From Lepraria neglecta (lineage: Eukaryota > Ascomycota > Lecanoromycetes > Lecanorales > Stereocaulaceae), in the NCBI GenBank assembly GCA_033220425.1, contig CM065647.1:2108001-2172000 (forward strand): a stretch of DNA of 64,000 nucleotides, given 5' to 3'. Under the pieces are notes generated by a model, which searched no databases, had not been told where the DNA came from, and saw nothing but the letters and a program-made list of their open reading frames with translations. Below are positions 43,698 to 55,254 of the stretch, piece after piece. Made by a program: the position numbers and the translations under genes. Each line of letters opens with the position of its first letter. Position 1 is the first letter of the stretch.

Positions 43698-44803
43698 ATG
43701 GATCTTCTACTTCGTCTCTTGAGCCTCGATAAAGCCGGAGCCAAGCCTCAGATGTCTCACAAGACTCATGGAACTCACAAGCCTCGACTACCAGCAACGT
43801 CTGGACTATTTGACAAGCTCCCTGCGGAGACCATTCAATCAATTGCCTCCTAGCTACCTCTTAGCTCCTCTGTAGCTCTAACACTTTGCAACCACTCAAT
43901 GGAACACTTCATCGGTGGTCATTACTTGCTGGCGTAGAGCCAGCAAGAAAGCAAGAATGGGCGGGAGTGCTTCTTGCAAGCGCTACACCGGGATATATTA
44001 GAGTCCTACTACTATTTTTACTGCAGAAAGCTACACCTTCTCCACAACGAACGGAGGTTCAATCTGACAGCCAAGGAAAGATTCAACCGCATAGAATTAG
44101 ACAATTTTTCACGTAGTCGATGTTTTGGTGGCGGCATGAAGATCAACTTAGGGACTCCGGAAATCTACCATGTGGTATTCCAATTCGAGCACGTTCAAAT
44201 GGCCATGAAGTTGTACCGTCGCGGCCAATTATTTGATTCGAGTTTATGTTTGGACTGCTTAAACCTGGTCGACCCCGTCTGCCGTTCTACGACTTCTATA
44301 CAACACCGTCCAGGCTTTACTTTTTTGAGACCCGTATCGTGCATAACGAAGCTTTCGTACGAGCTCAAGAGTGGATCCTCATTCTAAAAGATCAGGAAGT
44401 CTTATTGCCAGACAGGCGCACGAGGGTAGTGTGTGCTCATCTAGACGCCGACTGGATGGACAAGCACAAATTCATCAGCTTATATGCATGTGGACTTAAG
44501 CATTCGAAGTCGGCGCAGGGCTCATATATTCGATGTCAAAACTTGAGGCGCTGTTACAATTGTCCTACGGAAGTCCAAATGGAGGTGAAATTGTTTGATA
44601 ATCGACAAAGAAGGAAAATGCTGATCATAACCAAGTGGATGGCCCTTGGATCTGCATTGTCGCCGTTCGATATGCATTGGGAAAGTCGCCTCTGGAATAT
44701 CATACTTGGTCGTGATGAGACAGTGCCGGGTAGAATTCGGGATGTCTTTAAAAATCAACCTGGGTCAAAGTATGATTCTATCTTGAGCATGGACCAGGCG
44801 TAG
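43698..44803 (+). pseudogene. F-box protein pseudogene
   Basis: Remnant of a ~365-residue fungal F-box protein. The N-terminus MDLLLRLLSLDKAGAK leads to an F-box (LFDKLPAETIQSIAS, then LPLSSSVALTLCNHSM). In-frame TAG codons lie at 43851 and 43935, and the frame shifts between about 44200 and 44280. Upstream, RDILESYYYFYCRKLHLLH is read in the start frame; downstream, RLPFYDFYTTPSRLYFFETR to DMHWESRLWN is read in another. No intron explains these breaks. The remainder is well preserved, so inactivation seems fairly recent, or sequence errors contribute. Leaf-litter and plant-associated ascomycetes often carry large families of such F-box genes. Confidence 0.75.
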
Positions 44804-45196
44804 AAATCGCTCGGTAGAAAGAAGGAAAGATAACGAGTGTTCGCTATGCTTGACTTCTTTCTTTGGCGACTCAAATGGCAATGGAACGAGCCATTGCGTG
44901 GACGAAAGGCCCGCGGCTTCCCTCTGCGCAGGGAAACCGCACCACTTGGCCATTTACGAAGGGTCTGAGTTTCGTGTATCCACACTTCGAAGAGCAATGG
45001 GCCTCTTGAAGGCTGATGGAGGTCCTATTAATGCTGCGCAAGGCGAACATGTAAGGTATTTGACTCCGTTGCCTTAGGGCCAAATTCTATCTATTGACAT
45101 GCAATTTCCGCAGTCAATCGATCTACGACAGTATTGTTCGGCTCCTTTCGCGACTCAAACACGACATTCTACCAACGACCATTTTCTAAGAAAACC
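44804..45196. other. Gap between two pseudogenes
   Basis: No supported frame; the open stretches here have no family resemblance. Confidence 0.35.
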
Positions 45197-47170
45197 CTAA
45201 TGGTACCCCACACCACCGACAACGAAATCCCTGACAAAGGCGAAGGCAGCAGCAGGCTGATCATGTGGCACGGCATGGCCAGCACCCAGGATGTAATAAT
45301 AAGAGAGGCCACGCTAGAAGGATCAGCAACGAAGCGCAAGGCTGAAAGGCTGAACTACTCACCTCAGCGCCCCAATTTCCCATGTTCTTGCCGTCTACTA
45401 GGAAGGTGTTATTAGGCGCTGCTTGTAAGCCTTGCTTCCCACACCATGTCATGTTCTTAATCGCTAGTTTGGTCTGGAAGAGATCGGAGTCAGCATTTGC
45501 TCTTGGAGATCGCAATAAGTTCTGAGATCGACGTGCTAGCTTTTAGGATAGGTGGCAGTTGCGCTGGCTTGAGCGCGTAAAACTGCGGCAACTACAGCTC
45601 TACAGAGACAATTTCATACATTTTAGAGATCTCTTTGTACATGTAAACCCAGGTTTCCTTCTCTCGTCCCGTCCAGAAGACCACCCTAGCGCCCCAGTCT
45701 CCCACCCTCTCTAATAGGCCATCTGACTCGAAGTGCAGTAAAGGTAAAGAAAACTGACTCACACCAAGGTGATTCAGGAGGAAATCGTAGTCGCCAGAGT
45801 AGATGTGTATGCCTATCCCAGCCTCCAAAATTGCAGGCATGATCGAGTATGCTGGAGGTTCCACGTAACCCAGCGAAAGCGTGTCCAGAACTGTACTGTC
45901 GCAGTCGGCATAAGACTTATTGGGAGCATGGTTGGCCTGTCGGACTACTGAGAGGTTTAGGTAGTTGACAAAGTCGGTGGTGTCGGGACTGGATGATCTC
46001 AGACGGAGTGACTCACTCATTGGCGCAATTATATGCAATACTATAGCCGCTAAAACATGGATCTCTGTAGGTCAGATAGGCTTCACTTGTTGTTGCAGTA
46101 GCACATCTGCCATTGCAGTCGCTTATTGACGAATTCAACAGCGCTGGCGTGTTTGGGTCCGGAACGCAGCCGTCTTCACTGAAAGTCCTCTGTCGCCTTT
46201 TAAGCGGAAAGTTCTCTCGGACAATGCAGCCAGGTTGCGAAATGTACCATCTCCGATGGCAGTCGCCTTCAAATTGATCGATAGGCTGTTGTTGTTTGCA
46301 AGGATCGCTTGGGTGAAATAGGGGATCTATATAACGGTATCAGAATCAGAAGAGAGATACCAAATCGCTCAACAGATACTCACAAATATCCCGGAGTATG
46401 ACTTGCCCATGATGTACGTATTCTTGGACCTCAGACTAGGGAAAACATCGTAGAAAGCTTTCAACCAAACCTCAAAATCTTGCGTGACCTGCGCGTTGAA
46501 CGTCGCCTGATCATCTCCTCCGCTGTACCCAGTGCCAACACGTTGATCAATGTAGAGGATTTTCGCTAGCTTTGTCCAGGAGTAAGGGTTCGGCGAAGGT
46601 ACTGTAACGTTGGCTGGGAAGTATAACGGTCCATTTTCTTTAGTCAACCTGTCGAGAGATGAGCAGCCTGGACCGCTATTCAGCTAAACTAGTCAAGGTC
46701 AGTCAGAGAAGTCAAAGCCACAGAGCCCAAACATAGCGACGATATGCCGGACAACAGGGCACGCCGAAGCCCACTATTGTCCGGGCGACCATCCCCAAAT
46801 ATACATGCTCATCGACCTTCAGAATAACAGCTTTTGGTTGACAAACGCCCATCTGAAAAGGGCGCCATGCGCAGAGTTCACTTACTTATCACGTTCTCAC
46901 ATTGGGCTTCCGCCTTGAATAACCAGAAAAGACTTCGTCATTTACGGTGTTTGGCAGGGGTATTTGACCCGCCCAACTTGCTGGAAAGCTGAATTTGACG
47001 TCTAGGAGACCGTTCACAGCATAATTGCAGGCTCCGGCTCCTAGATCAAGATAGAACGGCTGGGCGTTCGAAGGGTTGGAAGGGCGCTCATCAGGACTCT
47101 GACCAAGGCTTGCGCCGGCCAGCAGTAACAATGCTGTCAAGAGGCGGAGGATTGTGATTGAAAGACCCAT
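45197..47170 (-). pseudogene. Decayed S10 serine carboxypeptidase
   Basis: Relic of a secreted carboxypeptidase of the CPY type. A signal peptide (MGLSITILRLLTALLLLAG) and the domain start are clear. The frame then shifts near 46927, where the expected FWLFKAEA is read in another frame, and the piece before the oxyanion loop cannot be spliced. The loop reads LNSGPGCSSLD (family LNGGPGCSS) and the nucleophile motif GKSYSG (family GESYAG). Further breaks lie near 46240 (after ATAIGDGTF) and 46020 (after YSIAYNC). The Asp region IYSGDYDFLLNHLG and the His region LGAGHAVPHDQPAAAF, joined through a good intron, remain intact to the stop at 45197. At least three breaks; function is unlikely. Confidence 0.72.
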
Positions 47171-50100
47171 GATAATGACGTTTAGAATGGAGTTAGCCCT
47201 CTAAAATGGCGTCTAACGCGTTGAGGAATAAGAAAGCCAGCAGAACGAGTGGACGGACGTGGTCCTTTGGAAAGCCTCACTTCGTCAGTGGCAAAGTGAG
47301 TGTAGCAGAAGTGCGCGTACATGGTGACACAGTGGCGACTAATGTGTCGCCTTACAACTCTGTAGCTAGCCGAACCGAGCTTAAGGCACAAAATATCACA
47401 TTCTTCACTTTGAAGTCAACCACGTGGTGAATGCCAGCCATGTATGACATCGCTGGAGCCGGCCTGTTGAGACTTTTGGATCCCAGTATCCCAGGCCTAG
47501 ACTTCTCAATTCCTCGTAAACCCTAAAGCGGAAAAATATCGGTGTTGACAACAGGAGAGAGTGGTTCAGGTATCACCGCAAACCAACCTCAACATCCAAC
47601 TTTGCTAGGATCCCATTCTCAGGGTTTGGACGGCATAGTGCCCAGCATCGCACCGAAGATCCAACGAGGCCCACCGAAACAGGGTCTCGATTTCAGGAAT
47701 AAGCTTGGAACAAGGCTTCAAGCAAAGGGAGCCTTGGGGCTTCGTGAAACCCATGGTACTGCCAATTTAAAGGGTGTGGTGGTGGTGTACGTAGTTGAGG
47801 ATAAACAGCCTGGTATCCTTTAGGGATAATTATGAAAAGATCGGCTTTCCTTGTACCGGTGCAACTATGGAAAATCTGGCTTTCCAAGGTATATTCGACA
47901 ACGTTACATTGCCGCTAGAATTGTCTGTATCCCATCCATCCCGGGTTCATGGGTCTCTAGAAATTGAAGATTCCTTTAATGACTAAATTTGCCGCTGACA
48001 GACAAGGCGATTGAGAAGGCATGGAGGTAACCTTCCAACCTCCGTCTCAGCCCGAAAGCAATGTCATCTCCGATGCTGCTAACGACATGTGTGCAACCAT
48101 CAGTATCCGGACTGGGTCTGAGGAATTTGGAGGACACCATACAGCGTCCTTGGATAAGCTTCTGGGATTCATGAACCACAGGATCAGTCTAAACGGGATG
48201 ATCCCGTTGAGACAGGGCGTCAGTGTAGTGCTTCAACGAACGAACGGAAGCATGTAGAATGGCGTCAATTGACTGGATCTGGTGGATGTGTTGCAGATCT
48301 GGGTGATTGCTAAGCTGAGGAGCCTCGCAACCAGGGGCTCGTGTCTATCTGCCATGATATCATCTTACACTGGCACATGATTACGCGCCTGATTTCAACT
48401 CTCTATATTGTAGATTATGAACAGGCACAACATGTACGTGGGCGCCTTATTTCGTGGAGATGTTCGTCACACAACCCCTACTGCGATGAGTTGGTGGCCG
48501 CTGAATATCTTCTACCGATGCCTCGGGATCGGTCACTATGATAATGGATGGTATCACGGAAAGAACTGGAAGGACTGTAGCTCAGTAATGAAGCACTTAC
48601 CAGCGTTGTCGTCACATGGCACATGCAGCTGCGCTCCGATCACGATAAGGCCTTGGAGTAAACTCCACAGCCTTGCTACGTACCGTGAAGAGGTCTACCC
48701 TGCAAACGGGGAGCCCCTGAACATTCGGGCTCATCCCCTGGAGTCAGCGCTGAACCGCCCTACGCGGTCCCTGAAGCTGATACTGGGAGTCACACTATAG
48801 AGGATTCCTCGGGGACCTCTAAGGAATGTGGCCGACTGTTGCCGAAGGAAACCTTCCCGATGATTGAAACCATTCCAATCCAGGACGTGTCGCTTAGGCC
48901 TGCCTGGGACACACCTTTCAGGGAGGGTTATCCCGGCCAAGACTTTGAATGCTCGTGGGGCGAGTGCACTTAGCGGTCCTCTCAGCGATGTCATCCATAG
49001 TAGAGGTCCTCAATGGAAAAGGTCAAGCATGAAAGCATGTTTAAGCAGTATCAAAGCTTGTAATCTCGCCAAAACTTTGTGTCTATGATCAGCGCAATTC
49101 CGACGGGATCATGAGCATCTGACGCGTTGACGAATTATGTACCTACAGAACGAATGAACTCAGTCCTCTAGACAGCCTCATACTTTTGGTGTAAAATAAA
49201 TGTAAAGGAGGTCGGCAAACTTCTTAGATTCTCGGTATGTGGTGATATGCAGTAGATCCATCCATTTCCGAGTCTTGTGCAGCCTGCCGGGCCTGCCGGG
49301 TTGCAGAGCCGATTACACAAAAACAGCCTTCATACAATCACTATCGAAATTCGTGGTGCTTGTCAAACTGATACCCGGCAATCTCCCATCGCTGCGATCA
49401 AGCTGTTCCCCAAATAGGTCCCAAACGTCCTGCTCTTTGCACGAAGCCGTAATGACATTGTTGGAATCACCCATCGCGCCCTGTGAGGCATCTCGAACTC
49501 CATTCATTGACGACATCAATGATCCTGTCGGACGGAGAAGCTCGACATTAACACCGTCGTTCGAACGAAAGCCTTGAAGTATGAAGACAATTCTAATGGC
49601 TAGCTCGTCAGGAACACTCCCGCTTAGGAGCGGCTACTCTAACCTTACATTGGCCAGATCGGCACCAAGGCAAGCGGTTACTGGCCGCCTTGTTTTGCCT
49701 AGTTCTCCAACAAAGATGAAATCAATAGACCCCAGTAAAATCATTCTTTGTTAAGGTAAAAGTCGGGTGGCTTGCATTCCCGTGCGATTGCAACCGCCGA
49801 TGGCTGCGCCAATGATGCAAGTGTACCCAACCTCCAAGCTTTCCTCCAACGTACGGTTGATATTGGCCATGACTAGACATTAGCATGCAGATAATTTTCA
49901 ACATTATGTTTCCTGGTCCTTTTCATTGAAAGCCCAATAGGTTTGCAATGTTTTGTAGAGCTTCGAATGAGATTCACTCCGAATCATTGGTTTTGCCACT
50001 CCAAGTCAAAGTCTTACCCCTATCTAATGCTAAATTAATCGTTCAAAGTTTCCGTAAGCCACCGCGGGTCTTCTTGTACGACATCCAATATCACAAGGCG

Positions 50101-50687
50101 GTCAAGGGAATGCTCACATTGGCCTATAGAAGTCAATGATCTAGCTCAATTGGAACAGCAAGGGCCATTAATTTGCTCAATGCCATACTTTCGTTGGATA
50201 ATTCAATTGACGGACTATTCGGTCGAGGTTCAGCTCCGGCGAAGCCCCACCCTATTCTAGAAAAGATCGCTGCCCAGCTGCCCAGCTTCGGCTCAAAAAC
50301 GTCGCCTTCCTTGTCTATCGAAGCCTTGCTTTGTAGTCGAGCTCTCGCCTTGCATTGTTGTGGCAAGATGATGGAATACTACACAGTGAGAACTTGCGCA
50401 ATGCATGCGGTCAGCCCTTTTTGCGCGTTTGCTAGGATTTTCGTGTGCACTATGCTTCACGTTTGCAAAAGTAGCAAGGAGTTCCTTTGAAACAATGTCA
50501 AGGCAATTCCGGGATGTTGTTGTGTTCAACTTATGAAAGTCGGCATACTCGCGATTGCATCAAAAGCCGTTTCCAGGCAATCTGTTTGCTAGACATCAAT
50601 CTTCTCAACGCCCGCTAAAGAGTGAACTTTCTACCTTCCACCTCCGATGAGTAGAAGACGGCCAATCTCTGAGTCAGAAGGGCCAAC
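47171..50687. other. 3.5-kb region without recognisable genes
   Basis: No frame exceeds about 130 codons and none resembles a family I know. A minus-strand piece at about 49310-49610 (DGVNVELLRPTGSLMSSMNG, later EQDVWDLFGEQLDRSDGRLP) reads like old coding sequence, and frames at 47976-48257 and 48417-48994 may be too. A CCACGTGG palindrome lies near 47422. Base composition is not AT-biased, so there is no sign of RIP. The best reading is a graveyard of decayed genes. Confidence 0.4.
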
Positions 50688-52534
50688 ATGGGACAAACTT
50701 CAGTACCCGCGAATCCTCAAGTGTTTTGCCAACTTCCGATAAGGCTCCACGTCGACAGAAGATGTTCATACGAAACCCCGACATCCAACAAGTACGATAC
50801 CGAAGCGCAGAGCGCTTCCGAGTGCCCCAAAGCGACAGCGCTCCCTCCTATCCAGACACCATCGAATACCTCATGTACAGAGCAAAGGCCTGAACACACG
50901 ATGCATCACCCTTGTCTGGATTCGCAAGTCTCGTATTGTTCAGAGTTGCAAAGTAAGAGCTTGAGAACCTTTTGGTCTGCCAGCCTCGAACCTCCGATTA
51001 CATACGAAAGCCTCCGCGAGCTAGAATGGGACCAGCTCCTCAACAACTTATTATTGCGACACGACTTGAACTTCGACCCGCAAATACAGTATCGACCCAA
51101 TACACTCGGACCTCGGGGGAAGCAACGTATGACACAGATAAATGATTACTGGGACGCAGTGAGAGTCGAGATCTCGATGATTTTGGGAATCCGGTCCAGA
51201 AGATCTCTTCGACGTGCAAGCACTTATTACAGCACCCCCGCGCTCTACTTGGAAGCCGCGACCGCACCCCAACCGATACCACGCAGATTGCCCCTCATGT
51301 TTGAAGCAATCCGTGAGACCTTGAAGACCTTAGCTCCAAAACGCCAATGGTACGCGATAGATGAACGGCTTGACGCAGCGTTACTGGTTCAGCAGCTGGA
51401 TAATGGAGTATGCGACTTCGTATCCCTCAGCGACTGGTTAGGCGCTCTCCTGCGACCACTTTGTTCGCCCGAACGATATCCCCTATTTTCTGATATGACC
51501 TCAATGATAAAGCGAGGTGTGCGAGATGCTGATGCGGAGCTCATTGTCAACGGTATTCAAGGCCTGTTCAATATTCTTGAGACCATGAGACTAGTAAGCA
51601 CCTCCATTGAAATCGAGCTCATCAAAGGACTGACGGGATCTGCCCTCCATAGGACTTTGCCAATCATCGCATCCGATGTCTGCGCATCGCTACAGTAGAG
51701 GATACCGTCGACTTCGAACAGAGAGATTTCCTTCGCCGGATAGCTGATGGATGGGACCCGAGTGAAGCACGGACTTGGCTACAAGATCTCTTCGCAAGTC
51801 AGCCATCGCAAGAATCACAGTCCTCACGATTCTCAAATTTCGTCCAAGCCACCACCGACATCATTACCAGCAACTCGGACTACTTGCCTCCAACATTTAC
51901 TCTTGACTATATCCGTCTTCGAACACTACAGATGGATTTCCAAACCCTGATGTACCAAGCAGCCTGCCGTCGGATCTTCGATAACATTCTGAAAGGGCTA
52001 AAGTGGAACGGCTCAATACCCCAAAGCGCGTACAACGACCTGTACACTCGGATCTCAGTCCTAATATCTGACGAGGAGTCTAACGACGATCACCCACAGA
52101 GGACCGAAGATGTCGCTCTAGAGATTGTCAGGGCAGCATACAGCGTTTGCAAATGCCCCGGCATGCCCGCTCTCAAGCATTTGATGTTCGCAGAGCATCA
52201 CCTACGAAATCATTGTGATCAACAAAGCGACGTCTTCGATTTCGACCATCTAGAGAAACCTCTCTCCAGCCAAATCCATCTTACGGTTGAGCGAGAGGTG
52301 AAGGCTATGAAAGACCTCTCTCCCGTACAAATCACGAACCGCTATCTGCCCGAGACTCCAATTAAGTCAATTGCAGATTCTACTAACGTGCAGACAGAGA
52401 TACTCCGCATTGCTCAGCGGACAGCGCACATTGCCGTCCTTCACTGGAGAATCTGGGCTCCAATACTTTATGAGCAACCCGTTGAGCAAATCTGCCATCG
52501 GGTGTCTGCCGTCGAAGCAGGCCCGCGATCATGA
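50688..52534 (+). CDS. SOK1: Tcp11/Sok1 family protein
   Basis: Homologue of yeast Sok1 and animal Tcp11, linked to cAMP/PKA signalling; the biochemical role is unknown. Two exons (50688-51593, 51653-52534) give 595 residues. The Tcp11 domain shows LLRHDLNFDPQIQYRPN, ERLDAALLVQQLDNGVCDFV and, across the 59-nt intron, ETMRL joined to DFANHRIRCLRIATVEDTVD then FEQRDF, followed by a helical C-terminal half. Without the intron (gtaagc...ccatag) the gene looks frameshifted. The first 100 residues are low-complexity and the start may lie further upstream. Confidence 0.86.
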
Positions 52535-53198
52535 ACCGGAATCTATCTTCAACGCATCTATGTGAAAGGAGGCGACGCCGGGAGTATCCCAAGAGCTGGG
52601 CATACAGGCAAGCCAAAGGGCGTTTATGTACCTTGAGGAAACTGCATAGCAGAGCGGCGCCTTTTGTAGATTCATTTTGAAGCAATATAGAATTTTATGT
52701 ACTTTATTACACCCAAGAGAAAAATCTCACGAGCTTCTAATATTGCAACTGCAATTTTGTATCTTTCTTTTCTGCGAGCTTGGCTGTTGAACATTCTACC
52801 CTCAAAGGCTGCGCATTTGATTATTCGGTAATCAAGACTAACGTGGGCTTTGATATCATTCGTCTGCCAGAAACGCTCTCAAATGACTTCATGCTCTCGG
52901 AGTAAACTTATCATGAGTCTCATGCGACAATCATCGCACCCACTCGAGGATGTTATTCACGAGCAAAATGTATACAAAGCATATGCCAAAAAAAAAAAAA
53001 AAAGGGGGCTAAAAAATTTACCTTCTCGATGACATAAAGTACCACGTCGTCCTGCTTCATTCCACACTTCACATACACCCAGAAACTCACAAACACCGCC
53101 ATACATCGCTTCTTCCATCTTGTAAGACTTGACAGCCTTGGAAAACCTCCATACACACCTCACCCACCGACACCGCCACCTCATCAACCCCACAAAAA
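52535..53198. other. Intergenic with poly(A) run; promoter of the first secreted-protein gene
   Basis: A 16-base A run lies at about 52988-53003. A TATA-like cataaag (53033-53039) is about 160 bp before the ATG at 53199. The leader contains ccatcttgtaa at 53115-53125, which recurs in front of the next paralogue. No other gene seen. Confidence 0.5.
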
Positions 53199-53601
53199 AT
53201 GAAGTTCTTTCCCACAACCACCCTCCTCCTCTTCGCCCCCATCACACCTCTCTACGCTCTCCGCGAAGTCCACACAGCCGCTTGCGCATTCATCACAAAG
53301 GAACACAACAAGCTCCTCCACACCCCCCAAGCCCCTACCACAACCTTCGACAAAGACAGAGAAGCTCTACTGGACAAATTCGTCAGCTCAGCGGAATTCA
53401 TAGAGCAAGAAAAGTGCAAGGGGGTTTAAGGAGGTCTGGCCGAAGCTTCAGCACTGGGATTGCCAGATCCTGCAGGTTAGAATGGACGAGTATGTGGCGT
53501 GGATTGGTACATGTGGTGATTGTCCGTTGTTGAGGACGTCGATTAAGGAGTTGGGATATGTTTTGGAGGAGGCGGGGTGTACGAGTGAGTCTGCGGAGTA
53601 A
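53199..53601 (+). pseudogene. Small secreted cysteine protein, copy 1 (looks broken)
   Basis: First of three tandem paralogues. It has a signal peptide (MKFFPTTTLLLFAPITPLYA), a mid motif REALLDKFVSSAEFIEQEKC, and a C-terminal part with DCQILQ, CGDCPLLRTSIKELG and EAGC. The coding signal continues in a second frame after the mid motif, so the copy looks broken once, unless the sequence has an error. No intron was found that joins the halves. The family is not known to me; small size, signal peptide and cysteines fit a secreted effector-like or wall protein (inference). Confidence 0.55.
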
Positions 53602-53971
53602 GCGGTTTGTTGGTGGTTTAAGGAGGGTGATGGATCGTGGGGTTGGGATGGGCGTTGGGTTAGTTAGCGAAAGACTGCCACGTGAATAATAACGTTTGAC
53701 CTACTATAACGTTCTCGAACGGTTTTCAGTACTCTTGGGAACAAGTCTCAAATGGATACCTTGGGCACACGCAAAATGTGCAAAACAAATAAAGAGATTA
53801 ATCCAGACTTTTGCCTTTATAAAGCAGACAACTTTCCTTCTCTTCTTCATCTTACCATTCCACCCTCATCACAACTTCGACAACTCTGATCGATCAACGA
53901 GTTCCACCGCCCTTGCCATCTTGTAAACACTACACCCACCACCAAACCTCCCTTCCCTCCACAACACAAAA
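53602..53971. promoter_or_regulatory. Promoter of secreted-protein copy 2
   Basis: TATA-like tttataaa (53816-53823), then a CT-rich leader and ccatcttgtaa at 53916-53926, the same 11-mer as upstream of copy 1. The promoter was therefore duplicated with the gene. Confidence 0.5.
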
Positions 53972-54520
53972 ATGAAGCTCCTCTCCATCCTCCTCCTCCT
54001 CTTCGCATCCACCGCCCCCCTCTTCATCGCCTCCCAATGGCACCCAACCACAGGCTCCTGCATGACCTACATCGCCATGCGCGACGAGAACCTCGCCAAA
54101 ATAGAAAAATCAACCTACAAATGCACCTGGGAAAATCGTGACAAAGGCTTCACAACATCCAGGGACGCACTAATTTTCAAATTCCTCAATGCCGAAAACG
54201 ATATGCACAAAGTTTGTCATGATCCTCCTGCCCAGGATAGCTGGGACAACTCGCCGAGTTTAAGGTATGAGGATTATGGAGTCATGACACGGGTGTGTGT
54301 TGAGGATAAGATTTTATATCATAACAATCGTACGGAGGGTTGTCCGTGGCCTAGTATGCAGTATCGGAAGTTGGAACTTGATTTGAATCGGTTGGGGTGT
54401 CCGGGGTATAATTGGAAGTCTGGTGGTGTAGGTGGAGGATCTAGGGATAGGTCGGTGGTTTGGTTGAAGGGACGGGGCTTGATCTTTCGAGGGGGAAGGA
54501 TTCCATGGATGCCACATTAG
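53972..54520 (+). CDS. Small secreted cysteine protein, copy 2 (open)
   Basis: The only copy of the array with an open frame: 182 residues, no intron needed. A signal peptide (MKLLSILLLLFASTAPLFIA) is followed by SCMTYIAMRDENLAK, TSRDALIFKFLNAENDMHKV, and CPWPSMQYRKLELDLNRLGC. The three motifs occur in the same order in copies 1 and 3, which defines the family. The last ~35 residues are Gly/Arg-rich (KSGGVGGGSRDR) and have no match in the neighbours; the ancestral stop may have been lost. Secretion is well supported by the leader; function is unknown. Confidence 0.7.
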   Translation: MKLLSILLLLFASTAPLFIASQWHPTTGSCMTYIAMRDENLAKIEKSTYKCTWENRDKGFTTSRDALIFKFLNAENDMHKVCHDPPAQDSWDNSPSLRYEDYGVMTRVCVEDKILYHNNRTEGCPWPSMQYRKLELDLNRLGCPGYNWKSGGVGGGSRDRSVVWLKGRGLIFRGGRIPWMPH

Positions 54521-54824
54521 TGGAGAAATGGGTGGATTGTTTGAAGACTCAGCCCGTTGTGTTTCTGTATCTTACATTAACTCTTCGAAGGGTATTGGTG
54601 TAATGGTCTCGACTGCCTTTTCTTAATCCTCTTAAACGAAGACGGGGCCCACATGCAGAGGTTTCAACTCCACATTTCCGAATATATATAAGCTACACAT
54701 CTGCATCAAATCCCACCCTCGTTCTCCCACATTTCGTATCGAAGACTTCGACCTACAATCTTATACTCGAAGACCTCAAGACACCACCTAGAAGCTCCAG
54801 ACCTATCTCCTCAACTACCCAATA
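54521..54824. promoter_or_regulatory. Promoter of secreted-protein copy 3
   Basis: TATA-like aatatatataag at 54681-54692, about 135 bp before the ATG, followed by a C/T/A-rich leader. Spacing matches copies 1 and 2. Confidence 0.5.
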
Positions 54825-55254
54825 ATGAAGCTTCTCTCCGCCCTCCTACTGCTCGCGGCCTCGACCACTCCCCTGCTCGCTCTACCACAAGGAGAGATTG
54901 AAATGCCGCCGTTGTGCACGCTCCTACAAGCACAGCACGAGCTGCTGGTCCAACACATTAACAATCCACTCTACTGCGACCCCCACGCACGCATGCTCGA
55001 CCCTCACGATCCGCAAGTTCCTGAGAAATGAAAGACAGATGCAGGAGGAGAAGTGCAAGGATGTTCCTGAGGACTGGCCAACTTTCCCACAAGCCGACTG
55101 TGATCATCTCCGTGACATCATTGCTGAATTAGAAGGAAGCTATGCTCTGTGTGATTCGGACTGCCCGATTTTTGTGGGGCAGATTGCGAACTTGGTTGCT
55201 GTCCATGCGAAATGCGAATCTTCTCCACCGAAGCATACTAAGCCCGTAGCATAG
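54825..55254 (+). pseudogene. Small secreted cysteine protein, copy 3 (looks broken)
   Basis: A signal peptide nearly identical to copy 2 (MKLLSALLLLAASTTPLLA) begins the copy, followed by LCTLLQAQHELLVQHINN. The rest of the domain, including RKFLRNERQMQEEKCKDV, DCDHLRDIIAELEG and CDSDCPIFVGQIANLVAVHA, is read in another frame. One break is apparent, or a sequence error. A possible 69-nt intron has a poor donor and was not preferred. The C-terminal cysteine pattern (C-x(n)-CxxxCP-x(n)-C) matches copy 1. Confidence 0.55.

Noticed and set aside
47171-50687. Transposon relic in the gene-poor stretch
   Set aside because: No terminal repeats, transposase or polymerase motifs, or RIP-like AT bias were seen.
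51594-51652. Apparent frameshift in the Tcp11/Sok1 gene near 51690
   Set aside because: A 59-nt intron with gtaagc and ccatag joins ETMRL to DFANHRIRCLRIATVED in frame and matches the family, so the gene is intact.
52988-53003. Poly(A) run as a retroposed-transcript tail
   Set aside because: No target-site duplication or upstream cDNA-like copy was found; treated as a simple repeat.
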